Source: Bacteroidota bacterium (GTDB taxonomy: Bacteria > Bacteroidota > Bacteroidia > Chitinophagales > Chitinophagaceae). From it: 46,447 nucleotides of DNA. The DNA lies in assembly GCA_013289015.1 (NCBI GenBank), contig JABDAV010000014.1, forward strand, positions 1 to 46,447, in the 5' to 3' direction. The translations under genes and the position numbers were made by a program. This document shows positions 34,617-43,171 of the stretch, in pieces. The notes beneath the pieces are model-generated. The model worked only from the letters and a program-made list of their open reading frames with translations, was not told the DNA's origin and ran no database searches. Position 1 is the stretch's first letter; every line of letters begins with the position of its first letter.

Positions 34617-35663
34617 ATGATAGATCTTTCAAATTTTGACGTGAATGCGGTTGCTAACCGCAACAATAATATATTCGGATTGCCTTTTTCTGAAGAAGAT
34701 GCACAGGTGATCATTCTGCCTGTTCCCTGGGAAGTTACAGTAAGCTGTAATGCAGGCACAGCAAGGGCTATAGAGCATATCTTTAAAACCAGTACGCAAA
34801 TAGACCTTTTTGATCCAAATATGCCACAAGGCTGGAAAAAAGGATTTTACATGCGTGAGCCCGATAAAAAAATTTTGATGAAGAGTGATTACCTGCGCAA
34901 AGAAGCAGAGCTATACATTGATTTTATAGCGCACGGCCAGGACATAAACCAGAATAAGTTTATGTTAAAAAGCCTGAGAGAGATCAATGAAGGCAGCGAG
35001 ATGCTGAACAACTGGGTATATGAACAAACAAAAGAACTTTTAAGCAGGGATAAACTTGTTGGTTTATTAGGTGGTGATCACAGTGTAGTACTTGGTTATT
35101 TTAAAGCGCTTGCAGAAAAATACAAAAGCTTTGGCGTATTGCAGATTGATGCACATTGCGATCTCAGGAAAGCGTATGAAAGGTTCAACTATTCCCACGC
35201 AAGTATTATGTACAATGCGCTTAGCGAGGTAAGTGCAATAGAACGGGTTGTTCAGGCGGGCGTGCGCGATTATTGTGAAGCGGAATGGAACTATATCTGC
35301 AACAGCAATTATAAAGTAATAACTTATTTTGATCAGCAGATAAAAGAACGTTTATTTGGCGGTGAAAACTGGATACATATTGCAGATGAAATGGTAAGTC
35401 ATTTGCCTGAATATGTATATTTCAGCTTTGATATAGACGGGCTTGATCCCAAACTTTGCCCAAATACAGGCACACCCGTTCCCGGCGGTTTCCAGTCTGA
35501 CGAAATTTTATATCTTCTTAAAAAAATTATCAGTAGCGGAAAGAAACTGATTGGTTTTGACCTGGTAGAAGTGGGTGTGGGCGAAACAAATTACGACGCA
35601 GTAGTTGCTTCAAGATTATTGTGGAAGATCTGTAATTTATTCGTGAAAAGTAATCTTGCATGA
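34617..35663 (+). CDS. Arginase/agmatinase family ureohydrolase
   Basis: 348 residues. The binuclear manganese site is visible as LLGGDHSVVLGY, QIDAHCDLRKAYE and SFDIDGLDPKLCPNTGTPVP. DAHxD and SxDxDxxDP supply the metal ligands. It hydrolyses a guanidino compound, but the exact substrate (agmatine, arginine or formiminoglutamate) cannot be fixed. The longer N-terminal region (about residues 1-130; WEVTVSCNAGTARAIEHIFK) matches the Bacteroidota 'agmatinase family' type. It overlaps the next gene by 4 bases (ATGA), so the two are translationally coupled. Confidence 0.9.
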   Translation: MIDLSNFDVNAVANRNNNIFGLPFSEEDAQVIILPVPWEVTVSCNAGTARAIEHIFKTSTQIDLFDPNMPQGWKKGFYMREPDKKILMKSDYLRKEAELYIDFIAHGQDINQNKFMLKSLREINEGSEMLNNWVYEQTKELLSRDKLVGLLGGDHSVVLGYFKALAEKYKSFGVLQIDAHCDLRKAYERFNYSHASIMYNALSEVSAIERVVQAGVRDYCEAEWNYICNSNYKVITYFDQQIKERLFGGENWIHIADEMVSHLPEYVYFSFDIDGLDPKLCPNTGTPVPGGFQSDEILYLLKKIISSGKKLIGFDLVEVGVGETNYDAVVASRLLWKICNLFVKSNLA

Positions 35664-36229
35664 GGCAAAAAAAAGAATACGATTTTATTGTTACCTTAAA
35701 ACATCCTGATCATAAGATATACAATTTTATCACTGTATTGATGTGTGTAATGACAGTTACCGCATCCGTCCTGAGTTTGTTACACTGGCAGTTTCAGCAG
35801 CTTTCCTGGGTAAATATCATACTGATAGGAATTATTGTTTTTAATCTTTCCATGGGTTTATTTAATAATCAGAAGGAAATCATCACCACATTCAAATGGG
35901 CTTTGTATGCAGCCGCTTTTTTATGGTTGTTATACCCGCTGCATATTCCTTTTATTGGTATTTTTTTTATCATTGCTGCTTTGCTTGAGCGGCAAATTAA
36001 ATTTCCCCAGGAAATTGGCTTCAGTAAAGAAGGGATAACCTTTAATACATTTCCTTTTAAAAATTATACATGGCAACAGGTTAGTAATGTTATGCTGAGA
36101 GATAACATGCTAACGCTTGACTTCACCAACAATAAAATCATACAGCGCGAAATAGAGCCTGCGGAATTAACAGAAGAAGAAAATGAATTCAACGAATTTT
36201 GCAGGCAGCAAATCGTAAACAGATCATAG
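35660..36229 (+). CDS. Small membrane protein of unknown function
   Basis: 189 residues, starting within the ATGA overlap with the ureohydrolase gene. Hydrophobic stretches are at about 24-42 (FITVLMCVMTVTASVLSLLH), 51-70 (VNIILIGIIVFNLSMGLF) and 85-112 (a double span broken by Pro-Leu). The C-terminal 70 residues are soluble (GFSKEGITFNTFPFKNYTWQ; MLRDNMLTLDFTNNKIIQRE) and resemble a small PH-like or DUF-type beta domain, but I do not recognise a family. The coupling suggests a partner role or simple co-expression. Confidence 0.7.
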   Translation: MRQKKEYDFIVTLKHPDHKIYNFITVLMCVMTVTASVLSLLHWQFQQLSWVNIILIGIIVFNLSMGLFNNQKEIITTFKWALYAAAFLWLLYPLHIPFIGIFFIIAALLERQIKFPQEIGFSKEGITFNTFPFKNYTWQQVSNVMLRDNMLTLDFTNNKIIQREIEPAELTEEENEFNEFCRQQIVNRS

Positions 36230-36287
36230 TTCATGTGGATGGTTTATAGTCTTGTGAATTATTGCCAGGAACTGTCAACTTAATAAA

Positions 36288-37589
36288 ATGCTCAGTCAAT
36301 CACCATACATATTATATTCAGATGGCAAAGGCAATATTTATGAAGACGAAAGTTTGTATGCAGTGGGCCGTGCAGGCTGGGATGCTTTTCCTGTTGATAC
36401 GGGAGACTGGATAGAATTGCCGGATGGCGGCAATTTATATGAACTACCCGGCCGCAGGGGAATTGGTATTGATGTTACAACCGGCGATATGCGCCTGTGT
36501 GAAAAGGGCTGGGCGGTTGCCGCCTTTATTCCCCCGGCACATACGGGTTTATATCTCGCTGCATATGAGAGTTTGCCCGATGCGCCTACGCTTCCTTTAT
36601 TTTGTTATACAGCAGCAGGCTGGTTGAATGATAAATTTTATGTGCCTGCCGTAAGAATTGAAGAAGACATTCGCCAGGAGTGTGAAGGTTATGATGATAA
36701 AAAAATACAAACCGGTGCAGCATGGTTACTTGAGCATTATCCTCATAACCGGTTGGTAAAACATTTAATGCAGAATTGTTGTCTTACTTATCATTGTCCC
36801 GCGGCAAGAAATTTATCATTAGGAAGATGGGAATGCCCGATTCCTTCTTCACCTGCATGCAATGCAAATTGTATTGGTTGTATTTCTTTTCAACCTCAAG
36901 AAGAGTCCATTGTTTCAACGCAAGACAGACTTACTTTCAAACCTACAGCAGAAGAGATCGCAGAGTTCACCGTTCCTCATTTATTAAATGCACCTTTTCC
37001 ATTAGTAAGTTTCGGGCAAGGTTGTGAAGGCGAACCTTTGCTGATGTGGGAAACAATAAAAGATGCAATCATTGAGATAAGAAAACATACGGATCGCGGC
37101 AGCATTAATATTAACACAAATGGTTCAAAGCCCGATGCTGTAAAAGCCTTGTGTGAAGCGGGTTTGAACAGCATTCGCGTAAGTATGAACAGCGCACGCA
37201 AGCATATTTATACGGCGTATTACAGGCCGAATAATTATGAGTTTGAAGATTTGATCGAATCTTTAAAAACGATGCGCAGCTATAACGGCTGGACAAGCAT
37301 CAACTACTTTGTTTTTCCGGGAATGACGGATACTGTTGAAGAATATGAAGCATTGAGAAAGCTGATTATTGAAACAGATCTTTGTATGATTCAGTGGCGC
37401 AATTTTAATATTGACCCGGATTGGTATCTGGGAAAAATTGATGTAGTTGAAACAGGTGAAATGCTTGGCATAAAACAGTTGATGGAATTATTAAGAGAAG
37501 AATTTCCGCATTTGAAATTTGGTTACTACAATCCCCCGATCGAAAGAATAAAAGGAAACTATGAAAAAGACTTTGCGCATTATGTTTAG
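36288..37589 (+). CDS. Radical SAM protein with extra cysteines
   Basis: 433 residues. C191, C195 and C198 (ACNANCIGC) form the CX3CX2C that binds the SAM-cleaving [4Fe-4S] cluster. It sits unusually late, after about 190 residues. The N-terminal part (PYILYSDGKGNIYEDESLYA; GRRGIGIDVTTGDMRLCEKG) is a separate domain. Further cysteines, C164, C165, C170 and C183, just before the motif could bind a second cluster. Downstream SFGQGCEGEPLLMWETIKDA and SININTNGSKPDAVKALCEA fit the TIM-barrel radical SAM fold (GEP-like and NTNG motifs). The substrate is unknown. It stands alone between the ureohydrolase pair and the DinB gene. Confidence 0.87.
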   Translation: MLSQSPYILYSDGKGNIYEDESLYAVGRAGWDAFPVDTGDWIELPDGGNLYELPGRRGIGIDVTTGDMRLCEKGWAVAAFIPPAHTGLYLAAYESLPDAPTLPLFCYTAAGWLNDKFYVPAVRIEEDIRQECEGYDDKKIQTGAAWLLEHYPHNRLVKHLMQNCCLTYHCPAARNLSLGRWECPIPSSPACNANCIGCISFQPQEESIVSTQDRLTFKPTAEEIAEFTVPHLLNAPFPLVSFGQGCEGEPLLMWETIKDAIIEIRKHTDRGSININTNGSKPDAVKALCEAGLNSIRVSMNSARKHIYTAYYRPNNYEFEDLIESLKTMRSYNGWTSINYFVFPGMTDTVEEYEALRKLIIETDLCMIQWRNFNIDPDWYLGKIDVVETGEMLGIKQLMELLREEFPHLKFGYYNPPIERIKGNYEKDFAHYV

Positions 37590-37665
37590 TCATAAATAAC
37601 AACGGTGCACGAATCTTATTTATGGTTGTTTATTTTTTAATTTAGCTACTCACTAAAAAATTACA

Positions 37666-38163
37666 ATGGCACTCAACACCACTTTGCTCGGTGAATTAAA
37701 AAACGAAGCTAACAGTACAAGAAAAATGCTTGAACGTGTTCCTGCTGATAAATTTGACTGGCATCCGCATCAAAAATCTATGAAACTCGGAAGGCTTGCA
37801 AAGCACATTGCTGAATTGAATCTGTGGATCGAGCGAATATTGAATTCAGACGAATTTGATTTTGCCAGCGCCAGCTTTAATTCAAACTTTCCTGAAAGTA
37901 CGGAAGCTGTTTTACAAATATTTGACGAAAGAATTGCGGAAGCAACCACTGCTCTTGAGCGGGCAACAGATGATGATCTTAATAAAATATGGACGGTTCG
38001 CCGGGGAGAGCAGGTTATGTTTCAAATGCCGAAGAAAGCAGCGCTCAGAAGTTTTGCATACAATCATATTTATCATCATCGCGGGCAATTAAGTGTTTAC
38101 CTGCGATTGCTTGATATTCCTATTCCGGGTATGTACGGGCCTTCTGCAGATGAGAGATGGTAA
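37666..38163 (+). CDS. DinB family protein
   Basis: 165 residues with a four-helix DinB/YfiT-like fold. The three metal histidines can be placed in LGRLAKHIAELNLWIERIL (one) and AYNHIYHHRGQLSVYLRLLD (two). PGMYGPSADERW is the typical DinB C-terminus. Family members are thiol-dependent transferases or stress proteins; the substrate is unknown. Single gene. Confidence 0.88.
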   Translation: MALNTTLLGELKNEANSTRKMLERVPADKFDWHPHQKSMKLGRLAKHIAELNLWIERILNSDEFDFASASFNSNFPESTEAVLQIFDERIAEATTALERATDDDLNKIWTVRRGEQVMFQMPKKAALRSFAYNHIYHHRGQLSVYLRLLDIPIPGMYGPSADERW

Positions 38164-39017
38164 TTAAATTGGAGCCGGCCTATTGCAAACGCCGCTGTTA
38201 ACTGTGCAGGGCATTTAATAAATATCATATGCTTTAAAAAGCACTAAAAAATCAGGGTACTATTTTTTTGAGGTAGTTGTGCATCAATCACCCGTGTTAG
38301 TGGTTGCCATTTTCATGTGCTTTAAAGTTCAAATTGCTTTTTCCAATGTTGCAGGCTAAACAAACTGTGGCGGGGCATTGGTGTTCTTTTTATTTGTTTT
38401 GCAGACACTGACCAAGGCGCAGATTTGTTCATGTAAGGCATTCCGGTTGCTGTAAAGATGCAACATTTTGCATCGCCGGAGATTGTTTGTACAGTATAGT
38501 GAATACTGCAATATCCGCGGCTGAATACAAACTATGAGAGAGTGTTTGCGGAAAGAGAAAAAATCTAAATATCACGGTTGGTCAACAAAACCATCAAATA
38601 GTTTTCTTCCTATTAAATAATTGTCATAGTCGCAATATCTTTTCACATTATCACTGAATCCATTATATTGGATCACTGCAAAAGGAATAAACTAATTTTC
38701 CTTTATTTTTTAAACTTCTACCTATGTTATCATATTCGTGTACAGTAGCAGGGAAATAAACAATATTTTCTTTCACCGCAGATTTTGTGTACTAACTTTC
38801 GTACTACTTTAGCCAAAGCTTTTAACTGATCTGAAAACGAAAATCATTCTTAGGTTTGTTCGCAATTTGCATATGGGGTAGTGTATGCTTTGCTCCCCTG
38901 TTGGCGTAAGAATATAAAAATAAAATCAATGCTTGCTTAAGACTGAGGAGTTGCTTTGTGTGTGAGCGTCCCGGGCGGGTTAATAAATATAGGCTTAAGA
39001 TGCCAGTACATAAACTC
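38164..39017. other. 850-base region with one decayed coding remnant
   Basis: Mostly sequence without coding character. The only protein-like stretch is the minus-strand remnant at 38572-38791. The upstream extension of the next gene's frame to 38958 lacks family-like residues and is not accepted. TAACTTTC at 38793-38800 resembles a -7 box but is far from the start at 39018. Confidence 0.55.
38572..38791 (-). pseudogene. Frameshifted remnant of an unknown gene
   Basis: On the minus strand one frame reads KSAVKENIVYFPATVHEYDN, then IGRSLKNKGKLVYS, and runs off. An overlapping frame then reads FIPFAVIQYNGFSDNVKRYC, DYDNYLIGRKLFDGFVDQP and a stop. Joined by one frameshift near 38685 they give a continuous, amphipathic, protein-like sequence of about 70 residues. 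Stops flank it on both sides and no start is clear. I cannot name a family. Confidence 0.4.
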
Positions 39018-39992
39018 ATGAAAAAAATTAACTGGGGTATTATCGGTTGCGGTGATGTTACTGAAATAAAAAGTGGTCCCGCATTTAACAAAGTAACTAA
39101 CTCTTCCTTGGTTGCGGTGATGAGGCGTGATGCAGCAAAAGCGGAAGATTTTGCACGGCGGCATAATGTTCCCCGTTGGTATAATGAAGCCGGTAAACTC
39201 ATCAATGATCCTGAAGTAAATGCGGTTTATATTGCCACACCACCATCCTCACATGAAGCATACGCGATGGCAGCCATCAATGCGGGTAAACCTGTGTATC
39301 TTGAAAAGCCAATGGCAAACACTTATGCCGGGGCTTGCCATATTGCAGCAGCAGCAAAAGAAAAAAATATACAATTGGTTGTAGCGCATTATCGCCGGGA
39401 GCAACCCCGCTTCAAAAAAATAAAGCAACTCATTCACGAAAAAGCAATTGGTGAAACACTGCTTGCAAATCTTAAATTATACAAACCACCACTTACCAAA
39501 GAAGAACTTACAGATATAAGAAATGCATGGCGTGTTGATCCTGCGATTGCCGGTGGCGGACTGTTTCATGACCTGGCTCCGCACCAGTTAGATATTATGT
39601 ATTATTTTTTTGGTGAAGTAGAAAAAGTGAATGGGGTTGCTGCAAACCAGGGAACAAATTACAAGGCAGACGACCTTGTTGCAGGAAATATTTTATTTAA
39701 GAACAACATTGCATTCAATGGTGTGTGGTGTTTTAATGCAGCGCGGGAATCAGCAGCAGATCATTGCGAGATAATTGGCACAAAAGGTAAAATAAGTTTT
39801 AGTATGTTCAGCGGCAATACAATTACAATTCTTGCAAATGATATAACAACAACACTTTCCTTTGACGAATTACAACATGTTCAACAGCCGATGATAGAAG
39901 CAACCGTACAGTATTTTTTAAATGAATCTCCCAATCCATGCAATGGCGATGAAGGTGCAGAAGTGATGCGGTTGATAGAAGCTTTTATATGA
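39018..39992 (+). CDS. Gfo/Idh/MocA family oxidoreductase
   Basis: 324 residues from the ATG at 39018, directly before the Rossmann segment INWGIIGCGDVTEIKSGPAF. The catalytic EKP is in YLEKPMANTYAGACHIA, and the second active-site region is IAGGGLFHDLAPHQLDIMYY. It is cytosolic. It heads a sugar or sugar-acid cluster and likely oxidises or reduces a cyclic polyol or sugar acid. It has little resemblance to the paralogue at 13354 outside the motifs. Its last 24 bases, including the stop codon, are repeated 229 bases downstream. Confidence 0.9.
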   Translation: MKKINWGIIGCGDVTEIKSGPAFNKVTNSSLVAVMRRDAAKAEDFARRHNVPRWYNEAGKLINDPEVNAVYIATPPSSHEAYAMAAINAGKPVYLEKPMANTYAGACHIAAAAKEKNIQLVVAHYRREQPRFKKIKQLIHEKAIGETLLANLKLYKPPLTKEELTDIRNAWRVDPAIAGGGLFHDLAPHQLDIMYYFFGEVEKVNGVAANQGTNYKADDLVAGNILFKNNIAFNGVWCFNAARESAADHCEIIGTKGKISFSMFSGNTITILANDITTTLSFDELQHVQQPMIEATVQYFLNESPNPCNGDEGAEVMRLIEAFI

Positions 39993-40282
39993 ACTGATAT
40001 TATGATGTATGCATGAACAGAAGGGCAGCGTCATCGCAAACATGAGAAAAACGTAAACACGCAACATGAAAATGAGTGTAGAAATTACCTGATGGAAAAA
40101 ATAAAAAATACAATTGAATTATGTTCAGAACCTTGAATAAACGCAGGGTTTCGCAGCTATACACAAAGCCCTTTAACGAAGATCCTTCTACGCCGTAAGG
40201 TTGATAGAAGCTTTTATATGAAATAGTGGATTGTATTTTGAAAAGTTCCCTGGTACAATTCAATCATCTTCAGAACCTTGAA
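39970..40282. repeat. Two interlocked short direct repeats after Gfo/Idh gene
   Basis: GGTTGATAGAAGCTTTTATA plus TGAA at 39970-39993 (gene end and stop) recurs perfectly at 40199-40222. TTCAGAACCTTGAA with similar upstream bases occurs at 40124-40137 and 40269-40282. The order is 1-2-1-2, which suggests a decayed tandem duplication of about 145-230 bases. Confidence 0.75.
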
Positions 40283-40423
40283 ATGAGTAATACAACCTTT
40301 CTGCCACAAAGCTCAACTGCCGATAACATACAATAAATTTAATCAAACAAAAACATCATGTAAAAGGTGTTTGAAAATTCGTTTACTTTATTAGCTTAAA
40401 AAACATACTTTAACCAACGCCAT
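39993..40423. other. 431-base intergenic region, repeat derived
   Basis: It holds the direct repeats listed separately. A minus-strand frame at 40000-40263 runs through the repeats and has no family-like content. No clear promoter box is seen before 40424. Confidence 0.5.
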
Positions 40424-41353
40424 ATGACGATAAAACCAGCTTGCTTTTTATTGCTTATTTGCATTGCATCTTATGTACACGCACAACAGGTCCAGGTTAC
40501 ACCAACGCCGGATCAGATAATAGCTATGACACCGGCATGGAAAGGTGAACGTTTTGCTGATGGCCGGCCAAAGACTTCAGACCGTTTACTGGAACGTTTA
40601 AAAAATGTATCGATGGAAGAAGCCTGGGGTTACCTGCGTAATAAAGGATATCAAAACCAATTTGAAGGAGACTGGATGATCATTCGCCCTGACTCTGTAA
40701 TGACAGGCCGTGTTGTAACCGCACAATACATGCCGATGCGGCCGGATTATGACAGCCTTATTAAAGCCAAAGGCAAAAGCGAAGGTCGCATTGGCAACAC
40801 CAATTCATGGCCGATCGATGTGTTGAAAAACGGTGATGTATATGTTGCCGACAGCTATGGAAAGATCGCGGACGGAACGTTGATCGGTGATAATTTAGGA
40901 AATGCTATTTATGCACACTCGCATAACGGTGTTATATTCTATGGCTCTGTGCGGGACATAGAAGGGCTTGACGAAATACAGGGATTTAATGGCTGGGTAA
41001 AAGGGTATGATCCTTCTTATATACAACAGATGATGCTGGCCGGCATTAATGTTCCGATACGTATTGGAAGAGCAACTGTATTACCGGGTGATGTAGTGCT
41101 GGCAAAGAAAGGCGGCGTGGTATTTATTCCTCCACAATATCTCGAAGACCTTGTATTGAATTCAGAATTTGTAGAGTTGAGGGATGCATTTGGTCACCAG
41201 CGTTTGCGTGAAGGGAAATATACGCCGGGACAAATAGACCAGCAATGGACGGATGAGATAAAGAAAGATTTTTTGCAGTGGCTGGATACGCAAAAAGATT
41301 TACCGATGACGAGAGAGGAGTTGGATGCGTTTATGAAGGACAGGACGTGGTGA
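40424..41353 (+). CDS. Exported RraA-family protein
   Basis: 309 residues. A signal peptide (MTIKPACFLLLICIASYVHA, then Q) is followed by about 90 residues unique to longer members, then the RraA fold. Landmarks are WPIDVLKNGDVYVADSYGKI, GTLIGDNLGNAIYAHSHNGV and FYGSVRDIEGL, then GDVVLAKKGGVVFIPPQYLE. The G-D-N-L and R-D segments form the family's metal/oxaloacetate-like pocket. RraA relatives include HMG/CHA aldolases and the RNase E inhibitor; given the location and the neighbours, an aldolase or lyase acting on a sugar acid is more likely (inference). Export is unusual for this fold. Confidence 0.82.
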   Translation: MTIKPACFLLLICIASYVHAQQVQVTPTPDQIIAMTPAWKGERFADGRPKTSDRLLERLKNVSMEEAWGYLRNKGYQNQFEGDWMIIRPDSVMTGRVVTAQYMPMRPDYDSLIKAKGKSEGRIGNTNSWPIDVLKNGDVYVADSYGKIADGTLIGDNLGNAIYAHSHNGVIFYGSVRDIEGLDEIQGFNGWVKGYDPSYIQQMMLAGINVPIRIGRATVLPGDVVLAKKGGVVFIPPQYLEDLVLNSEFVELRDAFGHQRLREGKYTPGQIDQQWTDEIKKDFLQWLDTQKDLPMTREELDAFMKDRTW

Positions 41354-41443
41354 TTTCTGATTTTTTGATTTCTGATTTGTAGATTTTGAAATTGAGTTTA
41401 AATCTCAAAATCACGCAATCGCAAAATCAGCAATTATATAATA
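41354..41443. repeat. AAATCAG/CTGATTT inverted-repeat spacer
   Basis: GATTTCTGATTTTTTGATTT is followed by TTCTGATTTG and later AAATCTCAAAATC and GCAAAATCAGCAATT. GATTTTGA...TCAAAATC forms a stem around a TTTAAA centre. The same word set occurs at 18670 and 21240, again between co-directional genes. Confidence 0.6.
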
Positions 41444-41476
41444 TTTATTTGCATAACCATAAATACTACAACCAAT

Positions 41477-42973
41477 ATGACGCCATCACAAAAATTTTTA
41501 AAGAAACTTGGTCTGAAAGGCCAGGATACAATTGAAGCAACCACGCAGGAAAACATTGATACACGTGACAATTCGCGGCGCTCTTTTTTTAAAAAATCTG
41601 CGCTTGGCGGCATTGCATTGGGCAGCGCCTTCATGTTCTCTCCTGTTGAGGAACTGGTGGCGCAAACCACGCAAAAAATAAACCGCGCATCATCACCTTC
41701 CGATCTTAAGATCACTGATATGCGGTATTGTGTTACTACTGTTTTAGGCCGCACAGCTATTATACGCATTGATACGAACCAGGGCGTTTATGGTTTGGGT
41801 GAAGTACGGGATGGCGCTGATGAACGTTATGCGCTCATGCTTAAAAGCAGGATATTGGGAATGAACCCCTGCAACGTTGAACAGATATTTAAATTCATAA
41901 AACAATTTGGCGGCCCGAGCAGGCAGGCAGGTGGCGTGTGTGCCGTTGAGATGGCGTTGTGGGATATTGTTGGCAAAGTATATAATATACCTGCATGGCA
42001 ACTGCTTGGTGGCAGGTATCGTGATAAGGTAAGATTGTATGCAGATACACCGGAAGCAGGCTCACCCGAGGAGCAAAAGAAATTAATGGATTACCGTATT
42101 AATGACCAGGGTTATACATGGCTGAAGATGGATCTTGGCATCAATGAACTGAAAGGCGTGCCGGGGGCATTGGTGAATGATAAATTCTGGGAAAATGACC
42201 AGGGCGATCTGCAGGCATGGGGCGATCTTGATGATCCTACATCATACGCCAACACTATGCATCCGTTTACGCAAATACAGATCACTGATAAAGGTTTGGA
42301 TGCGTTGGCACAGCTAGTAGAAAATGTAAGAAACATGTTGGGGTATGATATTCCGCTCTCTTCCGATCATTACGGGCATTTTGATTTGAATAACGGAATC
42401 CGTTTGGGTAAAAGACTTGAACAATACCGCCTTGCATGGCTGGAAGATGTTATTCCATGGCAATTCACGGATCAATGGAAAACGTTATCCGATGCACTGG
42501 AAACACCTGTCCTTACCGGAGAAGATATTTACCTGCTGAAAAATTTTAAACCGCTTATTGATATACATGCGGTGGATATCATCCATCCTGATCTTGCTAC
42601 ATCAGGCGGTTTGCTTGAAACAAAAAGAATTGGTGATTATGCAGAAGAGCATGGCGTTGCAATGGCCATGCACCAGGCAGGCACACCCATTTCTTTCATG
42701 GCGGGTGTTCACTGTGCTGCTGCCACGCAAAACTTTCTTGCATTGGAACATCACTCCATTGATCTGCCGTGGTGGGAAAGCCTTGTAAAAACTACAGATG
42801 GAAGAAACCTGATTACGAAAGGCTTTGCGAATCTTCCGCTTTCAGCACCGGGACTGGGAATTGAATTAAATGATGAAGTAGTGAAGCAACATCTGCATCC
42901 TTCAGATAAAAGTTATTTTGATCCAACGCCTCAATGGAATGACAAGCGTTCGCATGACAGGACGTTTAGTTAA
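41477..42973 (+). CDS. Enolase-superfamily (MR/MLE) sugar-acid dehydratase, Tat signal
   Basis: 498 residues. A textbook Tat motif, SRRSFFKKSALGGIALGSAF, starts near residue 33, after a polar leader of 32 residues. The capping domain (ITDMRYCVTTVLGRTAIIRI) precedes the barrel. Barrel landmarks are WLKMDLGI (a K-x-D in place of the classical KxK), LSSDHYGHFD, WLEDVIPW and TGEDIYLL (metal Asp/Glu/Glu). HPDLATSGG, MAMHQAGTPI (catalytic His) and ALEHHSIDLPWWE follow. The pattern is closest to galactonate/mannonate dehydratase-like members. It should dehydrate a sugar acid. It stands between RraA and the MFS transporter, and repeat element copy 1 starts 7 bases after the stop. Confidence 0.88.
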   Translation: MTPSQKFLKKLGLKGQDTIEATTQENIDTRDNSRRSFFKKSALGGIALGSAFMFSPVEELVAQTTQKINRASSPSDLKITDMRYCVTTVLGRTAIIRIDTNQGVYGLGEVRDGADERYALMLKSRILGMNPCNVEQIFKFIKQFGGPSRQAGGVCAVEMALWDIVGKVYNIPAWQLLGGRYRDKVRLYADTPEAGSPEEQKKLMDYRINDQGYTWLKMDLGINELKGVPGALVNDKFWENDQGDLQAWGDLDDPTSYANTMHPFTQIQITDKGLDALAQLVENVRNMLGYDIPLSSDHYGHFDLNNGIRLGKRLEQYRLAWLEDVIPWQFTDQWKTLSDALETPVLTGEDIYLLKNFKPLIDIHAVDIIHPDLATSGGLLETKRIGDYAEEHGVAMAMHQAGTPISFMAGVHCAAATQNFLALEHHSIDLPWWESLVKTTDGRNLITKGFANLPLSAPGLGIELNDEVVKQHLHPSDKSYFDPTPQWNDKRSHDRTFS

Positions 42974-42980
42974 TTTTGAT

Positions 42981-43094
42981 GTACTTTTTTCTTGATAAAA
43001 AAGTACCAAAAAATCAAGAGCGAACGATATGCAGCACGTTCGCTGAGACGCCTTGATTAAGCTGCTGCGGTATCGCTTTTTCATCTGATGAGCC
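42981..43094 (+). repeat. Structured repeat element, copy 1
   Basis: Hairpin 1: GTACTTTTTT-CTTGAT-AAAAAAGTAC (42981-43006). Next, AATCAAG (43012-43018) pairs with CTTGATT (43052-43058), enclosing the perfect stem AGCGAACG (43019-43026) / CGTTCGCT (43037-43044). The loop strand CGATATGCAGCA could also pair with TGCTGC-GG-TATCG (43063-43075), a pseudoknot-like alternative. Homology with copy 2 runs to GAGCC at about 43094. Confidence 0.85.
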
Positions 43095-43137
43095 GTGATG
43101 CTAAATTCAGACACGCTGATTATTGGCAACTTGCAAA

Positions 43138-43145
43138 TAGCTTTG
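43138..43145 (+). promoter_or_regulatory. Predicted -7 box for MFS transporter gene
   Basis: TAGCTTTG, an exact TAnnTTTG match 26 bases before the ATG. No good -33 box lies upstream, where the structured repeat ends. Confidence 0.45.
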
Positions 43146-43171
43146 AGCTACTTCAGTGAAACAAAAAAATA

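Noticed and set aside
42981..43006. Rho-independent terminator for the MR/MLE gene
   Set aside because: The hairpin is followed by A-rich sequence, not a T tract. Its match to copy 2 shows it belongs to the dispersed element, though it may still affect transcript ends.
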